DNA from: Archilochus colubris
Lineage: Eukaryota > Chordata > Aves > Apodiformes > Trochilidae
Length of the DNA: 64,000 nt
Assembly (NCBI GenBank): GCA_023079485.1
Contig: CM041092.1
Location: forward strand, 635,627-699,626
Direction: 5' to 3'
Part shown: piece by piece, positions 39,801 through 49,400 of the stretch
Position numbering within the stretch: the first letter of the stretch is position 1
How the letters are laid out: every line of letters begins with the position of its first letter
Notes under the pieces: model-generated
The model's input: the letters and a program-made list of their open reading frames with translations, nothing else
The model's database searches: none
What the model was told of the DNA's origin: nothing
Translations under genes and position numbers: made by a program

Positions 39801-40452
39801 TCTCCAGCATCACCCATCACTGCTCAGGGAATTTCTCCTATCCTTAGTTACCTGGAACTGTGCCTGGAGCTTACCTAGGTTGTGCCCACCCACAGGGAAG
39901 GCTGTGTCACAGATCCTGACCTCAAAGAGTTTTCAGCTGCTTGAACTGCACAAGAGCTGCCACCAGGACTGGTCTGAAGCAGTTTTTCAGAGGCAGTGCT
40001 AGTGGTTTCACCTCAAGCTTCAAGTCTGAAAATACCATCCAAACTCTACTTAGAGCCTCTCTTTCAATCAGTACTTTCCACTCCTTCTGCAACTCAGTAA
40101 AACCCCTTGTGGTACACAAAGGTCATTTTTCAAACACAAGAAATGATTTACAGGAATCTGACTTCCCCACTGGTTAAAGACCTACAGTAGTGAAGCATGG
40201 TTTAATGCCATCCTCCAGATTAGCACCTACCAGATCAAGCTGAGAGGCTCTTGGCATTCCTCTCCAAACAAAACTATTCGGATAAGCCTAACATACGCTC
40301 AAACAGATTTTAAGTTTCATATTTTATCAGAAATCATAATTAATACTTACGTGTTTGTTTCTATACTGAGAAAATTGAGAGAGGCCAAAAACTGTTGCTA
40401 TGGCACCTCCTCCAATGAGAGCAGTTCCTTTCACTGCCTTCTGAAATGCCAT
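3746..40452 (-). CDS. GPD2: GPD2, mitochondrial FAD-dependent glycerol-3-phosphate dehydrogenase (whole coding span, 16 coding exons)
   Basis: The enzyme oxidises sn-glycerol 3-phosphate to dihydroxyacetone phosphate with FAD and passes electrons to ubiquinone. It sits on the outer face of the inner mitochondrial membrane and forms half of the glycerol-phosphate shuttle. The 16 exons, listed separately, join in compatible phase into 727 codons, the length I recall for the human protein. Visible motifs are the FAD/GlpD signature IGGGATGCGCALDAVTRG (residues 75-92), the second family signature GGKWTTYRAMA (434-444), and two EF-hands (loops 636-647 and 672-683) that in this family confer calcium activation. 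The N-terminus is basic with a Gly/Ala-rich hydrophobic stretch, as expected for mitochondrial import. There are no internal stops or frameshifts. Identification rests on near-complete agreement with remembered mammalian GPD2. Confidence 0.98.
3872..6545 (-). other. GPD2: GPD2 intron 16
   Basis: This 2.7-kb intron lies between the second EF-hand exon and the terminal exon. The part next to exon 17 is GC-rich and the rest AT-rich. I see no coding, RNA gene or recognisable transposon in it. Confidence 0.85.
6546..6644 (-). CDS. GPD2: GPD2 exon 16 (residues 654-686, EF-hand 2)
   Basis: This phase 0-0 exon has 33 codons: SISMQIAENTLHDILSEVDL then NKNGQVELNEFLQ. The EF loop D672-L-N674-K-N676-G677-Q-V-E-L-N-E683 has a full set of calcium ligands. 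The acceptor tgtccag is preceded by an almost pure pyrimidine run of about 50 bases. The donor is GTAGGT. Confidence 0.97.
6645..6700 (-). repeat. Homopyrimidine tract at the exon 16 acceptor
   Basis: On the plus strand 6651-6700 is almost entirely A with scattered G, so the pre-mRNA has about 50 nearly uninterrupted pyrimidines ending five bases before the AG of exon 16. It serves as the polypyrimidine tract and is also a length-unstable simple repeat. Confidence 0.85.
6806..6884 (-). CDS. GPD2: GPD2 exon 15 (residues 627-653, EF-hand 1)
   Basis: The exon completes Arg627 and encodes YKKRFHMFDKDKKGFITILD followed by VQRVLE. The 12-residue EF loop is D636-K-D638-K-K-G641-F-I-T644-I-L-D647. 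Position 12 is Asp and not the usual Glu, as I recall also for human GPD2, so calcium affinity may be weaker at this site. The acceptor is ccttatcttgcag and the donor is GTAATG. Confidence 0.97.
6975..7087 (-). CDS. GPD2: GPD2 exon 14 (residues 590-626)
   Basis: The acceptor is ttgttgttgtag, a TAG site preceded by GTT repeats, and the donor is GTAAGT. The exon encodes EELEAAKKFLYYEMGYKVKS then DQLTDRSEISLGPSDIE, plus two bases of Arg627. It links the catalytic region to the EF-hands. Intron 14 after it is only 90 bases, the shortest in the gene. Confidence 0.96.
7088..8776 (-). other. GPD2: GPD2 intron 13
   Basis: A 1.7-kb intron. It contains only short chance open frames and a small A-run near the 5' side (8730-8740). 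No feature is supported. Confidence 0.85.
8777..8935 (-). CDS. GPD2: GPD2 exon 13 (residues 537-589)
   Basis: This phase 0-0 exon has 53 codons, acceptor gccttttgttgcag and donor GTACAA. It encodes VVYGVKEYARTAVDMISRRT, then RLAFLNVQAAEEALPRIVDI, then MGRELNWSEQKKK. The DMISRRTRLAFLN motif of the family is intact. The last codons lie in an A-rich run (on the gene strand), so the exact last base is inferred from phase and the GT donor. Confidence 0.96.
8936..9374 (-). other. GPD2: GPD2 intron 12
   Basis: A 439-base AT-rich intron with TA/TG-rich sequence around 9165-9230. Nothing else is recognised. Confidence 0.85.
9375..9506 (-). CDS. GPD2: GPD2 exon 12 (residues 493-536)
   Basis: This phase 0-0 exon has 44 codons, acceptor ctccgtag and donor GTATGT. 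It encodes VAQHLASTYGGKAFEVAKIA and on to LVSEFPYIEAE. It belongs to the C-terminal alpha-helical domain of the glycerol-3-phosphate dehydrogenase family. The sequence aligns with human GPD2 without gaps. Confidence 0.97.
9507..10012 (-). other. GPD2: GPD2 intron 11
   Basis: A 506-base intron with no recognisable feature beyond its splice sites. Confidence 0.85.
10013..10188 (-). CDS. GPD2: GPD2 exon 11 (residues 434-492, second family signature)
   Basis: The acceptor is gtctggttacag and the donor is GTGAGT. The exon opens with GGKWTTYRAMA, an exact match to the FAD-dependent glycerol-3-phosphate dehydrogenase signature 2. It continues through SPTLYIRLVQDYGLESE and ends in phase 0. Intron 10 before it is only 238 bases. 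Confidence 0.97.
10427..10561 (-). CDS. GPD2: GPD2 exon 10 (residues 389-433)
   Basis: The acceptor is tgttctggacag and the donor is GTAGTG. The exon completes Val389 and encodes RRGDVLAAWSGIRPLVTDPS through SRNHVVSISESGLVTIA, plus one base of Gly434. GDVLAAWSGIRPLV is the conserved substrate-domain segment with the arginine expected to contact the glycerol phosphate. That role is known for the family and not shown here. Confidence 0.97.
10562..12704 (-). other. GPD2: GPD2 intron 9
   Basis: A 2.1-kb intron, AT-rich in the middle (11100-11500). Its open frames are short and lack coding character. No transposon or RNA gene is recognised. Confidence 0.85.
12705..12898 (-). CDS. GPD2: GPD2 exon 9 (residues 324-388)
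   Basis: This is the longest coding exon. The acceptor is ttcttcctttcag and the donor is GTGAGC. It completes Ser324 and encodes PGNMGLLDPATSDGRVIFFL followed by PWEKMTIAGTTDSPTDVTSH and the rest through LSADVE, plus one base of Val389. The DGRVIFFLPW and TIAGTTD segments are hallmarks of GlpD-family proteins and are unchanged. Confidence 0.97.
12899..16217 (-). other. GPD2: GPD2 intron 8
   Basis: A 3.3-kb strongly AT-rich intron. The only possible element is a degraded LINE-like stretch around 13.67-13.87 kb, listed separately. The rest shows nothing recognisable. Confidence 0.85.
13666..13870 (+). mobile_element. Possible ancient CR1/L3-type LINE fragment
   Basis: The stretch around 13735-13770 (caacacagatttgtgaaagg, then aaatcacgtcagacaaat) resembles the sense reverse-transcriptase region of old CR1/L3 LINEs, which reads like a His-Gly-Phe-Val-Lys-x-Lys-Ser-Cys motif. 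The remainder is too decayed to place. Boundaries are guesses and no reading frame survives. Confidence 0.35.
16218..16362 (-). CDS. GPD2: GPD2 exon 8 (residues 276-323)
   Basis: The acceptor is tttctttcgcag and the donor is GTAACC. The exon completes Gly276 and encodes QEFDVKAKCVINATGPFTDS through GVHIVMPGYY, ending with the first two bases of Ser324. INATGPFTDSVRKMDD is a conserved FAD-domain segment. The short QKVPN following it differs from the human sequence but sits in a variable loop. Confidence 0.97.
16363..16981 (-). other. GPD2: GPD2 intron 7
   Basis: A 619-base intron, unusually GC-rich toward the exon 7 side. It begins on the gene strand inside the TG-type microsatellite at 16946-16981. 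Confidence 0.85.
16946..16981. repeat. CA/CAGA (TG/TCTG on gene strand) microsatellite at the exon 7 donor
   Basis: A run of ACACAGA-type units touches the exon 7 boundary, so the donor reads GTGTGTGTCTG on the minus strand. Length changes here would directly alter the 5' splice site context. Confidence 0.8.
16982..17146 (-). CDS. GPD2: GPD2 exon 7 (residues 221-275)
   Basis: The exon completes Gly221 and encodes QHNDARMNLAIALTAARYGA and on through RCRDVLT, plus one base of Gly276. QHNDARMN is a conserved family segment. The exon is much more GC-rich than its flanks, and the KRRDPAGGKERVCGVRCR stretch is more divergent from human than its neighbours. The acceptor is cccgctgcag. The donor is GTGTGTGT, lying directly inside a TG-type microsatellite, which makes it an unusually weak consensus. 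Confidence 0.96.
24246..24266. repeat. Poly(A) tract, 21 bases
   Basis: Uninterrupted A run on plus within intron 6. No recognisable retroposed body lies upstream of it. Confidence 0.9.
25024..25580. repeat. Minisatellite, about 23 copies of a 22-27 bp C-rich unit
   Basis: The core GTCAGACACTGCTCCC recurs about 23 times with spacers AAGGAT, TAAGGAT, CACGGAT, TGGGAT or AAGAC. Most units are 23 bp. Some carry an extra GACA (GTCAGACAGACACTG), giving 27 bp. Near 25050-25200 these alternate in a short higher-order pattern. The array lies deep in GPD2 intron 6. It is open in several frames on both strands because the unit lacks stops, which explains the long non-genic open frames. Confidence 0.95.
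30502..30665 (-). CDS. GPD2: GPD2 exon 6 (residues 166-220)
   Basis: The acceptor is gttttcttcctgcag and the donor is GTATGT. The exon completes Lys166 and encodes WWQLPYYWIGIKLYDLVAGS through KLVGAIVYYD, plus one base of Gly221. The WWQLPYYW hydrophobic block and the AIVYYDG strand are conserved with mammalian GPD2. The next coding exon lies 13.4 kb away, across the longest intron in the gene. Confidence 0.97.
30666..31653 (-). other. GPD2: GPD2 intron 5
   Basis: A 988-base intron. No feature is recognised beyond splice sites. Confidence 0.85.
31654..31751 (-). CDS. GPD2: GPD2 exon 5 (residues 134-165)
   Basis: The acceptor is gtttttcag and the donor is GTAAGC. The exon encodes YRMVKEALEERANLLEIAPH followed by LSAPLPIMLPVY, plus two bases of Lys166. 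Human GPD2 has nearly the same segment. The phase, two bases carried over, matches the single leading G of the next exon. Confidence 0.97.
31752..32692 (-). other. GPD2: GPD2 intron 4
   Basis: A 941-base intron. Only short chance open frames are present. Confidence 0.85.
32693..32817 (-). CDS. GPD2: GPD2 exon 4 (residues 92-133)
   Basis: The exon starts in phase 1, completing Gly92, and ends in phase 0 at a GTAATT donor. It encodes the segment from GLKTALLERYDFSSGTSSRS through LIHGGVRYLQKAIMKLDFEQ. The SSGTSSRSTKLIHGGVRYL block is the conserved FAD-contacting part of the GlpD/DAO fold. No substitutions that look damaging are visible. Confidence 0.97.
32818..34751 (-). other. GPD2: GPD2 intron 3
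   Basis: A 1.9-kb intron, AT-rich apart from a GC-richer patch at about 33.2-33.3 kb. Nothing is recognised in it. Confidence 0.85.
34752..34923 (-). CDS. GPD2: GPD2 exon 3 (residues 35-91, FAD-binding motif)
   Basis: The acceptor is ttttcctctttgcag and the donor is GTAAGG. The exon encodes 57 full codons plus the first base of Gly92. The N-terminal part is a poorly conserved linker. It is followed by SEFDVLVIGGGATGCGCALD, the Rossmann dinucleotide-binding motif and the core of the FAD-dependent glycerol-3-phosphate dehydrogenase signature 1 (I75 to G92). Human has Ser where this copy has Cys82. The exon ends in phase 1. Confidence 0.97.
34924..40350 (-). other. GPD2: GPD2 intron 2
   Basis: A 5.4-kb intron between the import-signal exon and the FAD-motif exon. 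It contains a short CA run (34968-34981) and a (CTG)n patch near 38955-38971. No transposon or nested gene is recognised. Confidence 0.85.
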
Positions 40453-40458
40453 TTTTTA
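40351..40458 (-). CDS. GPD2: GPD2 exon 2 (first coding exon, residues 1-34)
   Basis: This exon begins at an AG acceptor (cttacag) and carries six untranslated bases, TAAAAA, before the ATG at 40452. That gives an in-frame stop just upstream of the start. The context, A at -3 and G at +4, is favourable. It encodes 34 residues beginning MAFQKAVKGTALIGGGAIAT, a basic then hydrophobic segment fitting a mitochondrial import signal. It ends in phase 0 at a GTAAGT donor. Human GPD2 also starts MAFQKAVKGT. Confidence 0.97.
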
Positions 40459-43400
40459 CTGTAAGAAAAGAAGATAAAAATTAATAGGCAGTTATACCAC
40501 GTTAGAATCTAGGCTACATGGAACAGACCATTTGCAGAAGCTAATGACAATGTTGTGACAAGCTGAAACTTAGGGAAGTGATATATTAATTAGTGATTTT
40601 CATTGCAGTATTAATAATTTCTAAACAAAGTCTAGACAGAAGCAAGCCAGAGTGCTCTGGTATTTTCTGTGAAAGCTGAACAACAAAAGAGTATTTAGAT
40701 ACCAGATTAGATGTACACACACTGCCCATTTAAACCCTTAAGCACTGGTATATCTGACAAGTGCCAACAATACCGTGGCAAAAGCAGCACCAGAACACCC
40801 TGTCATCAGCCAGGTGGCCACCAAATCCTTCTCACAACAGAACAGTTGATCTGCTTGACAAGATCACCTTTAGCTACCCGCCCCTCCCAACAAACTCTTT
40901 GTACAACCAAGTACTTGCTGTCCAACCATCCCTCCATCCCTGCCCAGAGCCCTGGTCCCTGTCTGCAGCAGAGCTGGTCCTACCAGCAGTGGGGAGAGGT
41001 CTGCACTGGGGAGCAGCAGCAGCAGCAGAGATGCTGGACGAGACCAAGCAGCTTGAAATAAGCACAGAACTTCGTCCTCTGGCTCCAGAGGGTTTTAAAC
41101 GAGCCCTATGTGGGTCAGGCAAATTCTTAAAAGACTCAGTGTTTGGATACTGAATGAAAAATTTGCATGGAACTGTCCTGAATCTTAAGCAGGCAGAACC
41201 TCATCCACCTCCCCGGGACCAGAGCAGCTCTCCTGGCAGCAGAACCCACACACCTCAGCTCTGAGGGACTCTGTCCATGCCCCACAAACCCCCCGGGTAT
41301 GAAACCATCCTTGCCCAAGCCCCACATCCACACCAGAGATTTAGCCCCCTTGAAGCAGAGCAGGCAATGCCAGCCCCGTGCCAATGCCAGAACCAGAACA
41401 GCATGGGACTGGTGATGCAGGAGGAGCAGCCCGGGGCTGGGGGCTGTGGTGGGGCCTCCCCAGAGCTGGGTTAGGAGAACACTGCTCCTCAGGGAGACCC
41501 CAGGGGCTGTCCCCCTGCCCCCTGTGTCCCCACAGCCCCCTCTGCAGCTGCCATGGCACCCACACCAGCTGGGCTATGGACCAGCACAAGCCAGCACACA
41601 GCTTGCAGCAGAATACTTACAGCTGAGAAGATCTTGCTTGGGCCTTAAAAATGCAATTAAACATGAAACATTGCATGTTACTCTATCTCTGCACACATCT
41701 CATCTTTTTTTCACCATATCAGCTCTTTTAGCTAGCATATTTAGGTGGGTTTTTTCTTTAAAAATACACCAAACATGTTCAGAGACACAAGCCAAACGAG
41801 AGAGCCTCATTTTTAAGATGGGACAGACCTTGATTTCATTCCCTGCACACTTGACTTGCAGCACACTCAGTGTGGGGGAACTCCACACACAATTTCTGTG
41901 TGCAAATATTCAATGTACAGACATTGCATGTATGCTCCACATGCAAGGGATGATGGTACAGAAGGCCAAGACTTGCAGCTGCCCAAAAGCTCTTCCTTAG
42001 AGCAGGATTTAGGCTTCTGAAGATTCCCTCTGTAACTACCTATCCTGGTGTCTATGTAGAGCATCACATTTTCAGTTTACTCCATACTCCAGTCTCAAAA
42101 AAGAGAATAAGAGCAGCTTCATCTTTCCTTTACACCATGCCAGGGAGGAGTACAAGGGAAAGGCAACAGACAGAACAGCTTCACAGCAAGGGAGGTTTCT
42201 CAAAGGAAAGTTACTGTGGAGGCCTCAATAGCTGCAGCACCTCCATGGAAACAGGGAGCAAGTGCTGAGTACGGACTTGGGACCTTGCACGTGGAGCAGC
42301 AGGAGCAGGACACAGGTCCCTGGAGCACACCAAGGCTGGGTGCTACCTACCCCAGACACCCAGGACACCCCACACCTCCCTTCCCACCCTCCTAGACCAT
42401 CACCTCCTGCAGAACAAAAGACCTCAGACAGTCACCAGCACCTGAGGTACCCCCTACAGCCACACAGCTCTGGTGCTGCTGAGGGCACCCACCACCCCAG
42501 CACTCTGTACTACACCATCTGGCTCCTTCAGATCACCAGGGTAAGAACCCCTCCTTCAGACTGCACACTGGTGGCAATCTTGGGGTAGTTTCACACACGT
42601 TAGGCAGCAGCAAAGGAGTTGCTTCAAATAAGGGTACCAAACCCTGCCTGTTCTGGGAACACAATATGCTCCAGCATCCCAGGCAGTTTCAGGAGAACAG
42701 ATTAGCATCCTGCAACAAGCTGGCTTACAGGGCTGCTGGGATCCTGACTGGATTTCCAGAGCACACAGGAACTGGATCCTTCCAGTCCTGTGCCACGTTC
42801 AGCAAGAAAGGGTGATGGCTGAGGCATGAATCCCTGCCTCCCCCAGTTCAACCCCACTCTTTAAAAATTCATGACCCATGGGCAAACAGAGAGCCAGAGC
42901 TCAGCCCCTGGTGCTGGGTGACAAGCACAGTCCAGCAGGATCCTGGCCAAGTGCTGAGCACCTTCCAGTGTGTCACATCCTGCACCCAAGGCCAGCTCAG
43001 GACACCCAACACTCAGCCTCCCTCTCTGACCCCCTTAAGCCTTTTCTGAGACTTCATTTTGGAGAAGGTGCATTCCTACCAGAGTTAAACCCTTGGGTTT
43101 TCCTCGAGCAGGGCTGAAAGGGCAGCACCAGGGATACAAACCTCCAACAGTCCCAGTGATCACTGCCTGCACCAGGGTACTTTCAAAATGCAGTTTCCCA
43201 CACGGCTTTGGAAGTAATTTATGTTTGTTTTTAAAATGAGGACATCATGATCTTTGGACTCTGTGCTCTTCTGGGTCTTTTTAACAAGCATTTTATCAAT
43301 ACTTCCAAAGAAAAATTAAGTCCAGGTTTTTAAATCTGAAAAGAAAATGCAGCTCTGTCATTTATTCAGGTGACCTTCACTTCTTTAGTTATGGGTTAAA

Positions 43401-46400
43401 AAACACTTGCTACAGCCACCAAAATCTAAATTTTCCTCGTTAATCACACTAGAAGTATCATTGTATATATGAAGAAGAAGAAAAAGCCAAAGTTTCCTCC
43501 AACTTGTCTAATAGATTGCTAATTGTTTGTACAACAATGCTGCACAAAGTAATCTGGAGGAATGAGTTCAGCACTCCCCACAATACCGACTTACACAGCC
43601 TTATGCTATTTTTCAGTAGTTTGGAGTAACTATTCTTCCAGTTGCATTTTTGTAAAAAAAACCAAAAAACAGCCCTCATAAAGAATATGCTCACAGACTA
43701 AGAGCTGTACCAGGGTAGTGCTGGGAAATAAGATAATGACTGATATTACAACAGCTCTTCATGCTCAGAGAGCCCCATCTCTGTTACCTCTCCCTACAGG
43801 CCCCTGCTAATAGCAGGCACAGACCCAAGGGCTTTGCTTTCAGCTGAAGGAGCTCCCTGGGCCATTCTGGTACCAGAACCTGTCATGCTAATCCACCTTT
43901 CATAACCCTGCTCTTCTGCTGGACTCACATGTGCTGACAGGCTGCAGTTTGGTATGGAAGCCATAGGTTCTCATTCCTTAACTGGAACAAACACAAGTCC
44001 TCCCAGACTACAGAGTTGTTCAAACAAACAAACAAACAAGCAACAAAAGCCCCCATGCCCACACAATGCTTACTTTGAGCAGAAAGCTCTGAAGCATCTG
44101 TCACCAGCTCCAACACAATGCTACAGAGGCAGAAGAACAGATTTTAACAGTTTCCTATATAGGATCTCTATAAGGAACCCAACAAGCTCCAGTGACAATC
44201 GCATGCCAGAAGTATTCCTTCATAGTTATAAATACAGGACACTCAGCCTTCACAAGTTACATGAGTACCAAAATCAAATGAAAGGTCAACTCAGAAGTGG
44301 TTTCTTGAAAATTTTGGATGAGATACAAAATCCTCAGCACCGTGTCTGTTTACCAGTCCTTGGGCACAGTAACCTTTCCCACCTTCAGACTTCTCCTGCA
44401 GACCCCAGCAACGCCGTGGGCAGATCCGGGGAGCTGCTGCCTGCCCCTTCCACCTCCTGCCCCAGCCCCCTTCATCACCTCAGGCCAGGCACAAGTGTGC
44501 ACTGGAAACTGGGAGAAGAAGACACCCAGTGTACCTGTGTGCCAGGCTGGGAACTGCTGCAGAGGGGGAGATGTTCCAAGAGCAGCAGAGGCACCAACCC
44601 CCAAGATGCAGGAAGCATCAGCAGGCTCAGAGTCCTCTGCCCAGGGGGGATCTCTGCAGCACAGGGTACCCTCTGCCTGCTGCTACCTGTGTCATCAGCT
44701 GGCAGCCAGATTAGATGCAATCCTCTGGAGAAAGGAACACTCCCAGGAGAGCAGCTGCTCAAATTGCTACGTAAATCTTGCTGGACGTTGGTAAGGAAAG
44801 CTTATTGAGGGAGAGAAAGGAAAATACAGCTTAACATAAGCCACTCCAGCACTAAGCCAGACAGGCACTCTGACCTGCAGACAGTGCTTTTATACCTAGA
44901 ACATCTCCCTTTCATCCTAGGAACCCCTGAGCCCCTGTCTGTGAGGCAGGAGCTGTTCGGATTAGGCTGAAGGGAGCTGGGGCACCAGCAGGTGAGGCAG
45001 GCAGAGCCCCAGACACACAGCCAGGACAGACACAGTCCCCGTGTGCCCAGGTGCTGTGCCAGCCTCTGCCCCACACCTTTCCCCTGCCCAAATGTCAGGA
45101 ACTGCACTGCAGGTGGAAATGGCACAGAGCAAGGCTCTAGCACAGCCCCGGTGCATGCACACACCATGGAGAAACCACAGCACCTCCAAACGTACACTTG
45201 TGGGGTTTTCCCTCAAGTTCTGACCCAGGATGGCAGCTAAAAACTGCTCTTGGGATGGAGCAGGATAAACCAGAGTGCAGAACACGGAAGGGGAAGGAAC
45301 GTGGTCCACACAGCCACAACCAAAGCTGTACAGGGAGTGCTGTGTACACAGAGAAGAGCCTGCACTTCAAGGGAGTAAAACATGACTCTTCCAAGCTGAG
45401 ATCAATTACTTGTGGTGGAAACTGAATCTTATTTTAATGAAAATTATAATAGCAAACAGCATGAGAAGTGATGCACTCAGAAATAAGTCATCTTTCCATA
45501 ACAAACATTCTGAGCCACCTTTGAAAATGACTCAGTGTACAGTGCTTTGATGCTGTGCATGCCACCTAACACTGTAAACCCACATGCTAAGCCTTACCCT
45601 TTGGTTCCATACAGCCCATAAATGGCACACTTTGGACCCATGCCCTTGATTCCAGGGGGTGAAGTCCTCGACAGGCAGGGGAGCAACCAGCAGCACACCA
45701 CGAGAAGTGGGTACAGCATGATCAGGGAGAGATAACCCACAGGTACCATTACTCAGCAAACCAGCTGAGCATGGGAAACATTCACAGGGACAATAATTCA
45801 GACTTCTAGGTATTAAAGGACTTCTGATAAGAAGAAATAGGCTCTAAAGTTGAAAGGAAATACAAAGAGGGGTGGGGGAGAAGTTACATGAAATGGAAAC
45901 TACACAAGTGATTTATGAGGACAAGGTCTTACTTTCAGTTTCTGAAAGTTAAACAGCTTGATACAAACTGCTGCCACAGCAGGAACTGCAGTGCATTTCT
46001 TAACCAGTAACTCGGAGCCAGGCTTACTTCAATGTAAACAAGCACATTCTAGTCACCTCCCCAGCGTGCTCCCACTCCAGAGTCCAGGCTGGGGATGGGT
46101 GACCTCAGAGATGTCCCCAGGTGAACCTCACCAGCTAACAGACCCTGGAGCTCCTGCACCAGGGCAGGAGCTCTGCTTCCTCAATCAACACACTTCAGAA
46201 AGGCAAGACTCTTCTGACTCACTTTCAGCCCCAGAAAGCACACAAAGCACAACTTACATCCTGTTTTTTAAAGATGTGATTTCAACACTCCTCTCAGTGC
46301 ATGCCTCTGAACCGTGTGCTCCACGTGACAATCACCTGTCACCCCACAACTCTCATTACCCTGATACAAATCCTAGGAGTGACTCCCCTTCCTTCTTTCC

Positions 46401-49400
46401 CTCCCTGCCCAGCCCAGGTAGCTGCACGACTGCTGTCTAAGTTGTGTAACCCCAGAGCAGGCAGGGGAGCCCTGGTGACTGCACACAGAGGCACCAATCA
46501 CCAGCTAATCCACACTTATTAAGGTGTCGGGCTGGATAGAAGCAGCACACAGCCCCAGCTGGGGGTAAGAATGAGAAGAATGAGGGGAAGAGGGATGGAA
46601 GGGGAATGGTGGAAAATTCGGGCACGGAATCGTGAGTTAGAGATCAAAGGAAGATGACTACTTCTGCAAAAGTGAAGAGACAGATGGATCCAAAGTGTGG
46701 AGCTTAGCAATAGGAGTGTGTGACGCCCCGTGTGCTGCCATCAGACATGGTGTATGAGATGCAAAACCTGTTAAATTAAGAGAAGGAATCCAATCTGTTA
46801 TGTTGTGTATCCGAGTGCTTTATGAGGCCATTACCATGGAATCTGGGTGCTTCGCGTTCCATTTTAAACGAACACATCTAATAAAGTGACTCACTCAATG
46901 GAAGACTCAAAAATAGAAAACTTATAATCCTCACCACTACAGTCTGCATAATTTGCCATCAGCACAGTGGCATTGTCTAATTCAGTGCTCCTCATTCCTC
47001 CCAAAAGCTTCTCAGGTAAGTTTTGGGTGATGAGAGACCCAGACTGATGTCCCTCCAGGCTGAGCTGAGAGCCTTGCACTGCTGCTGCTTCTCCCACCAC
47101 CTCCAGCTCTTGATCCTCCTTGCAGGACTGCTTCAGAGGTGGCTGCTGTGGTGGCACCAGAGCAGCAGCAGGACAGCCCACAGGGAGGTCTCTTCCTGAG
47201 GGCAACTTCAGCATTTAAAGCTGTACTGTTAGTGCTGGAGAGAGACAATGCAGAAAGTGGCCAAACGACAAGAAAAGGGGATCCTGTCATCAGGAAATAA
47301 TCCTATTAGCACCCCTTCTAACAACATCATCTACCAGCTCTCTCCTTTGCTTTTTGGAAGACTGGAGAATTTATTACTGAGTTACATGGGATGTCAGACC
47401 ACACCAACCAATGTGAGCATCTTGGAAGTGATTCGAGCTCAAAGCCAGCAGACCTGCAGCTGCTTTCCCTGCAGCACTCCTCACTTCCCATCCAGATGGG
47501 CCTCATCTCCAGGGCTGCCCTGGGCTACCTGTTACTGAGCCAGGCAGTGAGGAAAGCAGCACTCCTGGAAAGGCAACCAAAGCTCCTTATCTCCCACACC
47601 AGCAGAACTCTGGGCTGCCAACTCGGGCACTCGTGATTTCTGCGTGCAGTTATTTGCATCATGACACAGTTATCTGCACCTGTGTGTAACAAGCTGTACT
47701 CCAATGAGGCCACAGAGAGAGAGAGTTCCAGTGGGTACAAAATATTGCTGACATCATGGCAGAGCCCATCCTCCAGGTCCTCTCCTAAAGCTTCCAATGG
47801 TTACTCGGGTTTCTTAAACACAGGTTGTGGCCCTTTAATTAAAGTAATTGCCCAAGAACTACCTCACCAACCAAGCAGAGAAACAGAACCCACACCATCC
47901 AGACAGCTCACATGGTTACACGTCCCTTTAAGGCACAGACTGCACCACAAATTTGTAAGTTCCTGCACAGAGAAATGAAAACCCCAGAACCCTGCAGGCC
48001 ACCCTGCACTAATGAGTGGAACCAAAGCAGCAGTTTGCCATATGGGGAAAATCCTTCCCACGCTCCAGCACAGGCAGCCAGCTCAGCTACCATGCCCAAA
48101 AGTAGCTGCAGCATTTGTCTTGCACAAAAATAAAAGAAAAACAAGGCAAAAAAATATAGGCATACTATCCTCATCCTTACTCTTGGTCCCCACTGCTTCT
48201 AACTACTTAATTTGCTTTTTGTGCTCGGGTACCAAGACATTCCCACGCAGCTTTAGATGATATCTCAACTGCTTTAAGCTGCATCCTACAAGTAGCAAAC
48301 TTTTCTGGCTTCTCTTTCCACTATTTGTATTTTTAACTTAGCCACTTCTTTTACTTCTGTTTCATTACCATCCTACACACACACACACACCAAAAAAACC
48401 CCAAAACCCTAGAGATGATGAGGGGAAAAGTCTCTCTCTTTATAAATCTTTCTGGAGAGTTCAGACAGTGCCAGTCATGGCAGAGAAAGCTGTGTGTGTC
48501 TGAGGATGAGCCAGTCCTCACCACTGTACCTAACAACTGGCAGGAATGCAAAGAAACAGAAACACTACTTTGAGCTTTCCCACTGTACAAACATCACAAT
48601 ACATTTAATAAGTTTTATCATTAAAGTATTTAAATTCCCTCCTGTCCTATTAAAATATTACTGCAAAACTTGCTAAGGAGTGGGAGGTCTGATTTAGTCT
48701 GATTACTGACTAAATGCTTGCAGCATGGTTTCCATACTTTCTTGTTCTGTGTCAACACTATTCTTTAGCTTAAGTAGTTCCAATAGTCCAAATTGTCATT
48801 CTTGCTTTCTGTAGTACTGAGGCTTAATATCAACCATAAAACTCACTGCACATGCAACACAAACTTGCAAATACTATTAACCAAATAGTGCTAATTAGAA
48901 AGAAATTAGTTAGTTAGTTTATAGCTGTTCACTCTCTATCCTGGTACTCTGCATTCCCCCCCAATTAATGCAGATATTTGCTTAGGCAGTCTGCCAATTT
49001 GACTCGATCCTAATGCTGAACCACATCCATGGTTTCCTTCCACCCCCAGTCAAACACTGAAGGAGAAAGGATTAGAAAACAAGGTGCTGTGTTTATTACA
49101 AGACTGGACACAGATCTGCATATACTAATAGGCACCTGCTCAGAAAATAACTACAAATTAAGTGATTACTTAGGTGTGTCAAGGAAGTAGCCTAGTTTTA
49201 CATACTGGAATAAAGATTGAGACCTGATGTCTAACCCCATGGTTAGAGGGCCATGCATTCAACATGACTTTGACATCAGAAACAACATTTGGTTTGAGAA
49301 GAACTTTGCTAAGGAAAAAAAAAAAAAAAAGCCCAAGACTTTGTTCCCAGCCAGCCTTCTGGAGACAGAACCTGTGGTCCTGCTCCCATCCAGGAGTTCC

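Noticed and set aside
43954..44808. 284-codon plus-strand open frame, the longest in the window
   Set aside because: Its translation shows no domain, has irregular composition with many Ser/Pro/Thr/Cys, lies antisense within GPD2 intron 1, and partly covers a GC-rich patch with overlapping open frames on the other strand. A protein search would settle it.
49315..49330. A16 run that might mark the tail of a processed pseudogene
   Set aside because: No gene-like body lies before it on either strand, and I could not see target-site duplications.
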